Shown here: positions 6,921 through 10,566 of the stretch, one piece after another
Layout: each line of letters starts with the position of its first letter
Position numbering within the stretch: position 1 is the first letter of the stretch
From: JBFAPK01 sp040676675
Lineage (GTDB): Bacteria; Actinomycetota; Actinomycetes; Mycobacteriales; Micromonosporaceae
DNA length: 10,566 nucleotides
Assembly (NCBI RefSeq): GCF_040676675.1
Contig: NZ_JBFAPK010000073.1
Span: 1 to 10,566 of the forward strand
Direction: 5' to 3'
Position numbers and translations under genes: made by a program
Notes under the pieces: model-generated
The model's input: the letters and a program-made list of their open reading frames with translations, nothing else
Database searches by the model: none
What the model was told of the DNA's origin: nothing

Positions 6921-6932
6921 GTGATCAGGCTA
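6921..6932 (-). promoter_or_regulatory. Candidate -10 box for leaderless acyltransferase mRNA
   Basis: On the minus strand TAGCCT (6932 down to 6927) fits TAnnnT and is followed by GATCAC and then the ATG at 6920. The six-base gap is the same as for the minus-strand gene starting at 2188. No Shine-Dalgarno sequence is present. The -35 region has no clear match, so this is suggestive only. Confidence 0.4.
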
Positions 6933-6980
6933 GGTGCCGGCGGGCCGGCGCGAGGCGGATAACGGTTCGGTTGTGAGGTC

Positions 6981-7009
6981 TTGCTGTTCGCGCGCCGTTA
7001 ACGTAAGAA
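6981..7009 (+). promoter_or_regulatory. Candidate promoter of the ngc-type operon
   Basis: TTGCTG (6981-6986), a 17-base spacer and TAAGAA (7004-7009) form a plausible sigma-70-type promoter for the transporter genes. Transcription would start near 7016, leaving a leader of about 95 bases before the ATG at 7112. The area 7000-7047 is markedly AT-rich for this DNA, which also points to a control region. Confidence 0.5.
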
Positions 7010-7031
7010 TCCTTCAACCAGTTTGTGTCAA
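7003..7031 (-). promoter_or_regulatory. Candidate minus-strand promoter overlapping the ngc promoter
   Basis: The minus strand carries a perfect TTGACA (7031 down to 7026). After 17 bases comes TCTTAC (7008 down to 7003), a weak -10 match. This would transcribe the acyltransferase gene with a leader of about 75 bases. It faces and overlaps the plus-strand candidate at 6981-7009, so the two could not easily be used at once. Confidence 0.35.
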
Positions 7032-7036
7032 CTGAA
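7013..7036. promoter_or_regulatory. Candidate operator near the ngc transcription start
   Basis: CAGTT (7019-7023) and AACTG (7030-7034) form an inverted repeat separated by six bases. The outer words TTCA (7013-7016) and TGAA (7033-7036) extend the symmetry if a three-base insertion is allowed on the left. It lies just downstream of the candidate -10 box, where a repressor would block transcription. It does not resemble the DasR box. A T6 run (7040-7045) follows, so a weak transcription stop is the alternative reading. Confidence 0.35.
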
Positions 7037-7064
7037 CAGTTTTTTCCTGCCTCGACCCGCGGCG

Positions 7065-7079
7065 GGCGCCGTCGGCGCC
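7065..7079 (+). other. Leader hairpin upstream of the binding-protein gene
   Basis: GGCGCC (7065-7070) and GGCGCC (7074-7079) can pair as a six-base GC stem closed by GTC. It lies in the presumed 5' leader, about 20 bases before the AGGAG at 7101-7105, and does not cover the ribosome binding site. Short GC stems are common by chance in such DNA. Confidence 0.3.
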
Positions 7080-7111
7080 ACCAGCGTGCAGACCGACCCG
7101 AGGAGAGACCG

Positions 7112-8530
7112 ATGAACAGGCGTGACATGCTGCGTCGTACCGCGCTGGCCGGTGCCCTGGCGACCCCCGCCGCCGGGCTGCTCAGCGGCTGTGCGCTCGG
7201 CGGCGGCGGTGACGACAGCGGAAACGGCGACGCCAACCGGGGCGCCAAGACCGAGAAGAACCCGTTCGGGGTCAAGGACGACGCCCAGCTGGAGGTCGTC
7301 ATCTTCAACGGCGGCTTCGGCGAGGACTACGCCAAGGCGCACGAGGCGATGTACAAGGAGCTGCACCCGAAGGCGCCGATCAAGCACTCGGCGACGCAGG
7401 AGATCAGCAAGACGATGCAGCCGCGCTTCGTCGACGGTACGCCCCCCGACGTGATCAACAACTCGGGCGCGGGTCAGATCGACCCGAACGGGTTGGTCTC
7501 CCAGAACGCGCTCGCCGACCTCAACGAGCTGCTCGCCGCGCCGAGCCTGGACGTGCCCGGCAAGACGGTCAAGGAGACGCTGCTTCCCGGCGTGGTCGAC
7601 GTCGGCTCCTACAACGGCAAGTTCCTGGTGCTGAACTACACCTACGCGGTCTACGGCATCTGGTACTCCGCCAAGCTCTTCGCCGAGCGGGGCTGGCAGT
7701 ACCCGAAGACCTGGGACGACCACATCGCCCTCTGCAAGCAGATCAAGAACGCCGGCATGGCGCCCTGGACGTACGCGGGCAAGCACCCCCGCTACATGAG
7801 CTGGCCGCTGATCTCCACGGCGATCAAGCTCGCCGGTCCGGAGGTGGCCCTGGCGATCGACAACCTGGAGCCGAACGCCTGGAAGTCCGACGCGATGAAG
7901 ACCGCCGCGGACGCCTGGCACCAGATCGTCAAGGACGGCTACATCCTGCCCGGCTCGCCGGGCCTCGACCACGTGCAGTCGCAGACCGCGTGGTGCCAGG
8001 GGCAGGCCGCGCTCATCTCCTGCGGCTCCTGGCTGGAGAGCGAGCAGAAGAAGGTCACCCCGGCCGGCTTCAACATGACCGTCGCGCCGACGCCGAGCCT
8101 GAGCAGCGGGGACAAGCTGCCGTTCGAGGCGATCCGGGGCACCGCGGGCGAGCCGTTCATCGTGCCGGCCAAGGGCAAGAACGTCGCCGGCGGGCTGGAG
8201 TACTTCCGGGTGATGCTCTCCAAGAAGGGCGCGCAGGACTTCACCCGCAAGGCGTCCAGCCTCACCGTGGTGGCCGGCGCCGCCGACGGGGTCGAGCTGC
8301 CGTACGGGCTCAGCAGCGTGGTCAAGGCGCTGGCCGCCTCCGGCAGCAACGGCTTCAACTGGGTCTACCAGAACTTCTACCGCAAGCTGGAGCGCAACCT
8401 CGTGGACGCGGCCTGCGGGGAGTTCTTCAGCGGCCGGATCGGGCCGGCCGATTTCCTCGACCAGTGCCAGAAGGGCGCCGACTCGATCGCCAGCGACAGC
8501 TCCGTGACGAAGTACAAGCGCGCTTCCTGA
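7112..8530 (+). CDS. ngcE: NgcE-type N-acetylglucosamine/diacetylchitobiose-binding lipoprotein
   Basis: This 472-aa extracytoplasmic sugar-binding protein belongs to an ABC importer. The N-terminus has a twin-arginine signal (NRRDMLRR), a hydrophobic stretch and the lipobox LLSGC with the lipidated Cys27, then a Gly/Asp/Asn-rich linker, so it is probably Tat-exported and lipid-anchored. The mature part matches what I recall of Streptomyces NgcE in order and wording: KNPFGV near 49-54, ATQEISKTMQPRF, the SGA segment, GLWYS-like GIWYSAKLF, SQTAW near 290, GSWLE, and PFEAIRGTAGEPFIVPAKGKN. The known role of that protein is uptake of N-acetylglucosamine and its dimer from chitin. The ATG at 7112 is chosen because AGGAG (7101-7105) precedes it and it gives an intact signal peptide. 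An upstream in-frame GTG at 7025 falls in the promoter region. Two permease genes follow. Confidence 0.88.
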   Translation: MNRRDMLRRTALAGALATPAAGLLSGCALGGGGDDSGNGDANRGAKTEKNPFGVKDDAQLEVVIFNGGFGEDYAKAHEAMYKELHPKAPIKHSATQEISKTMQPRFVDGTPPDVINNSGAGQIDPNGLVSQNALADLNELLAAPSLDVPGKTVKETLLPGVVDVGSYNGKFLVLNYTYAVYGIWYSAKLFAERGWQYPKTWDDHIALCKQIKNAGMAPWTYAGKHPRYMSWPLISTAIKLAGPEVALAIDNLEPNAWKSDAMKTAADAWHQIVKDGYILPGSPGLDHVQSQTAWCQGQAALISCGSWLESEQKKVTPAGFNMTVAPTPSLSSGDKLPFEAIRGTAGEPFIVPAKGKNVAGGLEYFRVMLSKKGAQDFTRKASSLTVVAGAADGVELPYGLSSVVKALAASGSNGFNWVYQNFYRKLERNLVDAACGEFFSGRIGPADFLDQCQKGADSIASDSSVTKYKRAS

Positions 8531-8545
8531 GTCGTACCCGTGGCG

Positions 8546-8577
8546 CCGGGGCCGGCCGGGAAGCCGGCCGGACCCGG
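8546..8577 (+). other. Strong hairpin between ngcE and ngcF
   Basis: CCGGCCGG (8552-8559) pairs with CCGGCCGG (8564-8571) across a GAAG loop. After one G/A mismatch (8551 with 8572) the stem continues with CCGGG/CCCGG (8546-8550 with 8573-8577), giving 13 base pairs. It begins 15 bases after the ngcE stop codon and has no T-tract. Such hairpins between binding-protein and permease genes often protect or partly terminate the upstream mRNA, so the binding protein is made in excess. Confidence 0.75.
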
Positions 8578-8624
8578 TCCCACCGCAACCGAGCACCGGG
8601 CCGGGCAGATATGGAACTGATCTC

Positions 8625-9533
8625 GTGAGACACGGCAAGTACCCGCTGATCGTCACCTTCCTGGTGCCGCCGCTGCTGCTGTACGGCATCTTCGTGCTGT
8701 CGCCGTACCTGCAGGCGTTCCAGATCTCCACCACGGACTGGCTCGGCTACTCGCCGAACGCCCACTTCGTCGGTGGGGAGAACTTCGCGGCGCTGCTGAG
8801 GGACGGCTACGTCTGGAACGCGGTCAAGAACAACGCGATCATGCTGGCCGTGGTGCCGGTGGCGACGATCGCGCTCGGGCTCTTCTTCGCCACCATGCTC
8901 AACATGGGCGGCCGGCGGGGCCGGGCCGGCGTGGTCGGGGTGCGCGGCACCGCGTTCTACCGGATGGTCTACTTCTTCCCGCAGGTCCTCTCCGTGGTGA
9001 TCATCGCGATCGTCTGGCGCGAGGTCTACCACCCCAACAGCGGCCTGCTCAACGGCGCGCTGCGCGCGGTCGGCCTCCCCACCGCCACCTGGCTCGGCGA
9101 CCCGCGTACCGCGTTCTGGTGCGTGCTGGCCGTGATGGTCTGGAGCAACGTCGGCTTCTACGTGGTGCTCTTCGGCGCGGCCATGCAGGCGATTCCGCGC
9201 GACATCTACGAGGCGGTGATGCTCGACGGCGCGTCCCGCTGGACGACCCTGCGCCGGATCACCATCCCGCTGCTCTGGGACACCGTGCAGGTCGCCTGGA
9301 TCTACCTGTCCATCGCGGCGCTGGACGGGTTCATCCTGGTGCAGCAGATGACCAACGGCGGCCCCAACTTCTCCACCGACGTCATCGGGCTACGGATGTA
9401 CGACAGCTCGTTCGGCACCGAGATCAAGTTCGGGTACGCCTCGGCGATCGGTGTGGTGATGTTCTTCCTGACCCTGTCGGTGGCGGTGCTGGCCCTGCGG
9501 GCCGCCCGGCGTGATCGGATCGAGTACTCGTGA
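8625..9533 (+). CDS. ngcF: Carbohydrate ABC transporter permease, NgcF-like
   Basis: This 302-aa inner-membrane permease of the MalF/UgpA type forms half of the sugar channel. Six hydrophobic segments are visible, beginning with YPLIVTFLVPPLLLYGIFVLSP (6-27), then about 70-91, 114-131, 164-186, 221-240 and 275-293. The cytoplasmic EAA loop that docks the ATPase reads YEAVMLDGASRWTTLRRITIPLL (195-217) with Glu196, Gly202 and Pro215. The GTG start at 8625 has only a weak upstream purine stretch, and the gene begins 94 bases after ngcE, behind a strong hairpin. Its stop overlaps the next start by four bases. The symbol rests mainly on the neighbouring NgcE-like gene, since permeases of this class look alike. 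Confidence 0.85.
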   Translation: MRHGKYPLIVTFLVPPLLLYGIFVLSPYLQAFQISTTDWLGYSPNAHFVGGENFAALLRDGYVWNAVKNNAIMLAVVPVATIALGLFFATMLNMGGRRGRAGVVGVRGTAFYRMVYFFPQVLSVVIIAIVWREVYHPNSGLLNGALRAVGLPTATWLGDPRTAFWCVLAVMVWSNVGFYVVLFGAAMQAIPRDIYEAVMLDGASRWTTLRRITIPLLWDTVQVAWIYLSIAALDGFILVQQMTNGGPNFSTDVIGLRMYDSSFGTEIKFGYASAIGVVMFFLTLSVAVLALRAARRDRIEYS

Positions 9534-10438
9534 CCACGGTGGAGCGCCGCGCGGCGGCGACGAGCGCGCCCGGCGGTACGGCGCGGACCGGCGACCGGCC
9601 GCCCCGGCGCGAGCTGGGTGTGGCGAACGTCTTCTCGCACGGCTTCCTGCTGCTCTGGGCGCTGCTGACCGTCCTGCCGCTGGTCTGGGTGGTGTTCAAC
9701 TCGCTCAGAACCGACGGGGAGATCCTCGCCGATCCCTGGTCGCTGCCGGACGCGCCGCACTTCGAGAACTGGGCGCGGGCCTGGAACAAGGCGCACATCG
9801 GCCGGTACTTGCTCAACAGCGGCGTGGTGGTGATCGGCTCGCTGGCGCTGACGATGTTCTTCGGCGCGACGGCCGCCTACGTCTTCGCCCGGTACGAGTT
9901 CCGCGGCCGGCAGATCGTCTACTACCTCTTCGTGGGCGGGATGATGTTCCCGGTCTTCCTCGCCCTGGTGCCGCTCTTCTTCGTGGTGCGCAATCTCGGC
10001 CTCTTCGCCACCTGGACCGGCCTGATCCTGGTCTACGCGGCGTACTCGCTGCCGTTCACGGTCTTCTTCCTCACCGCCTTCTTCCGCACCCTGCCCACGT
10101 CGGTGGGGGAGGCGGCGATGATCGACGGCTGCGGGCACTTCCGGCTCTTCTTCCGGGTGATGCTGCCGATGGCGCGTCCGGGACTGATCAGCGTGGCGAT
10201 CTTCAACTTCCTCAGCCAGTGGAACCAGTTCCTCCTGCCGCAGGTGCTGATGCAGGGGAACGACTCCAAGTGGGTGCTGGCCCAGGGGCTCTCCGCGCTG
10301 GCGATCAGCCAGGGCTACCAGAACGACTACAGCGGGCTCTTCGCCGGCCTGACCATCGGCATGCTCCCGGTGCTCTTCGTCTATGTCGCGTTCCAGCGCC
10401 AGGTCCAGTCCGGACTCACCGCCGGTCAGCTCAAGTAG
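9530..10438 (+). CDS. ngcG: Carbohydrate ABC transporter permease, NgcG-like
   Basis: This 302-aa inner-membrane permease of the MalG/UgpE type is the second channel half. About 30 polar, mostly basic residues precede the first helix (35-57). Other membrane segments lie near 97-120, 129-152, 160-184, 217-232 and 264-288. The EAA loop reads GEAAMIDGCGHFRLFFRVMLPMARPG (193-218) with Glu194, Gly200 and Pro213, which follows the family pattern more closely than its partner. The GTG start overlaps the preceding stop in the string GTGA (9530-9533), indicating translational coupling and an equal ratio of the two permeases. No ATPase gene follows before the window ends. Members of this family typically use the multi-operon ATPase MsiK. 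Confidence 0.86.
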   Translation: MTTVERRAAATSAPGGTARTGDRPPRRELGVANVFSHGFLLLWALLTVLPLVWVVFNSLRTDGEILADPWSLPDAPHFENWARAWNKAHIGRYLLNSGVVVIGSLALTMFFGATAAYVFARYEFRGRQIVYYLFVGGMMFPVFLALVPLFFVVRNLGLFATWTGLILVYAAYSLPFTVFFLTAFFRTLPTSVGEAAMIDGCGHFRLFFRVMLPMARPGLISVAIFNFLSQWNQFLLPQVLMQGNDSKWVLAQGLSALAISQGYQNDYSGLFAGLTIGMLPVLFVYVAFQRQVQSGLTAGQLK

Positions 10439-10452
10439 GCGCCGCCGGGCGC
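10439..10452 (+). terminator. Possible weak terminator hairpin after ngcG
   Basis: GCGCC (10439-10443) pairs with GGCGC (10448-10452) around GCCG, directly after the TAG stop codon, extended by one G/T pair. There is no T-tract, and the following bases are unreliable, so this could be chance. Confidence 0.25.
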
Positions 10453-10454
10453 TC

Positions 10455-10566
10455 TCCCCGTGGGGGGGGGGGGGGCGGGGGCGTAGAGGGGACTCAACAC
10501 ACACGGTTTTTGGATCGTGAGAGGAGGGTGGGCGCGGGGGGGGGGGGGCCCCCCCCGCAGAAAGAA
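10455..10566. other. Low-complexity, probably unreliable contig end
   Basis: This stretch holds a run of 14 G (10462-10475), another of 13 G followed by 8 C (10536-10556), and AT-containing fragments unlike the neighbouring genes. No credible coding region is seen. Long G runs are a known error of two-colour Illumina chemistry. The segment is best treated as sequencing or assembly artefact rather than biology. Confidence 0.6.

Noticed and set aside
2259..6962. Very long open frame on the plus strand
   Set aside because: It overlaps the real genes in another frame and the acyltransferase gene on the other strand, with low-complexity Arg/Gly/Ala-rich translation and no recognisable domain.
7019..7045. 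Hairpin plus T6 run as intrinsic terminator
   Set aside because: The stem has only five pairs, half AT, and the T-run starts six bases after it. Its place next to candidate promoters makes an operator more plausible.
7025..7111. GTG start extending the NgcE-like protein upstream
   Set aside because: It would lie in the AT-rich promoter region and would bury the twin-arginine lipoprotein signal inside the protein.
8611..8628. Five-codon frame ATG GAA CTG ATC TCG TGA overlapping the ngcF start
   Set aside because: It could be a tiny coupling peptide, but it has no clear ribosome binding site, and such a short frame is easily found by chance.
1..10566. CRISPR arrays, tRNA or rRNA genes, transposase or phage genes
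   Set aside because: No regularly spaced repeat series, no tRNA-like cloverleaf or rRNA-like stretch, and no transposase, integrase or phage motif was seen on either strand.

Overview
The window is high-GC DNA with GC-rich third codon positions, frequent GTG starts, Tat-type lipoproteins and -10-like hexamers lying six bases before start codons. This points to an actinomycete. The gene style and the NgcEFG-type sugar importer fit a Micromonospora-like or related mycelial genus. That placement is inference from style and was not checked by a search. The right end (about 10455-10566) degenerates into long G and C runs and is probably a poor-quality contig end.

Layout, left to right: (1) A 61-bp palindromic element at 18-78, then an aldo/keto reductase gene (86-1147), then a second copy of the element (1144-1204, with a 25-bp perfect inverted repeat from 1136). 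The two copies have the same length and the same arms but different loops. (2) A minus-strand gene of unknown function (1223-2188) and a divergent plus-strand pair of unknown function. The first of the pair encodes a two-helix membrane protein with a possible degenerate phospholipase-D-like domain (2317-3186). The second encodes a multi-pass membrane protein with internal tandem repeats (3226-4137). (3) A class III PLP aminotransferase (4210-5505), converging with 17 bp of space on a minus-strand acyltransferase-3 membrane protein (5523-6920). (4) A 191-bp divergent control region, then three plus-strand genes for an ABC importer: a Tat-exported lipoprotein binding protein (7112-8530) and two permeases (8625-9533 and 9530-10438). 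These closely resemble NgcE, NgcF and NgcG, which take up N-acetylglucosamine and diacetylchitobiose in Streptomyces.

How the genes work together: only the last three form a clear functional unit. NgcE-type lipoprotein would capture chitin-derived sugar outside the membrane, and the two permeases would form the channel. No ATPase lies within the window, which fits the family habit of borrowing the shared MsiK ATPase encoded elsewhere. A 13-bp hairpin between the binding-protein and permease genes could favour more binding protein than permease. The genes on the left look like ordinary chromosomal neighbours with no visible common pathway.

The most unusual feature is the pair of palindromic elements bracketing the reductase gene. 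The stop codon of that gene lies inside one copy and its ribosome binding site lies inside the flank of the other. No complete new system is evident. The membrane gene pair at 2317-4137 is the other place where function is truly open.
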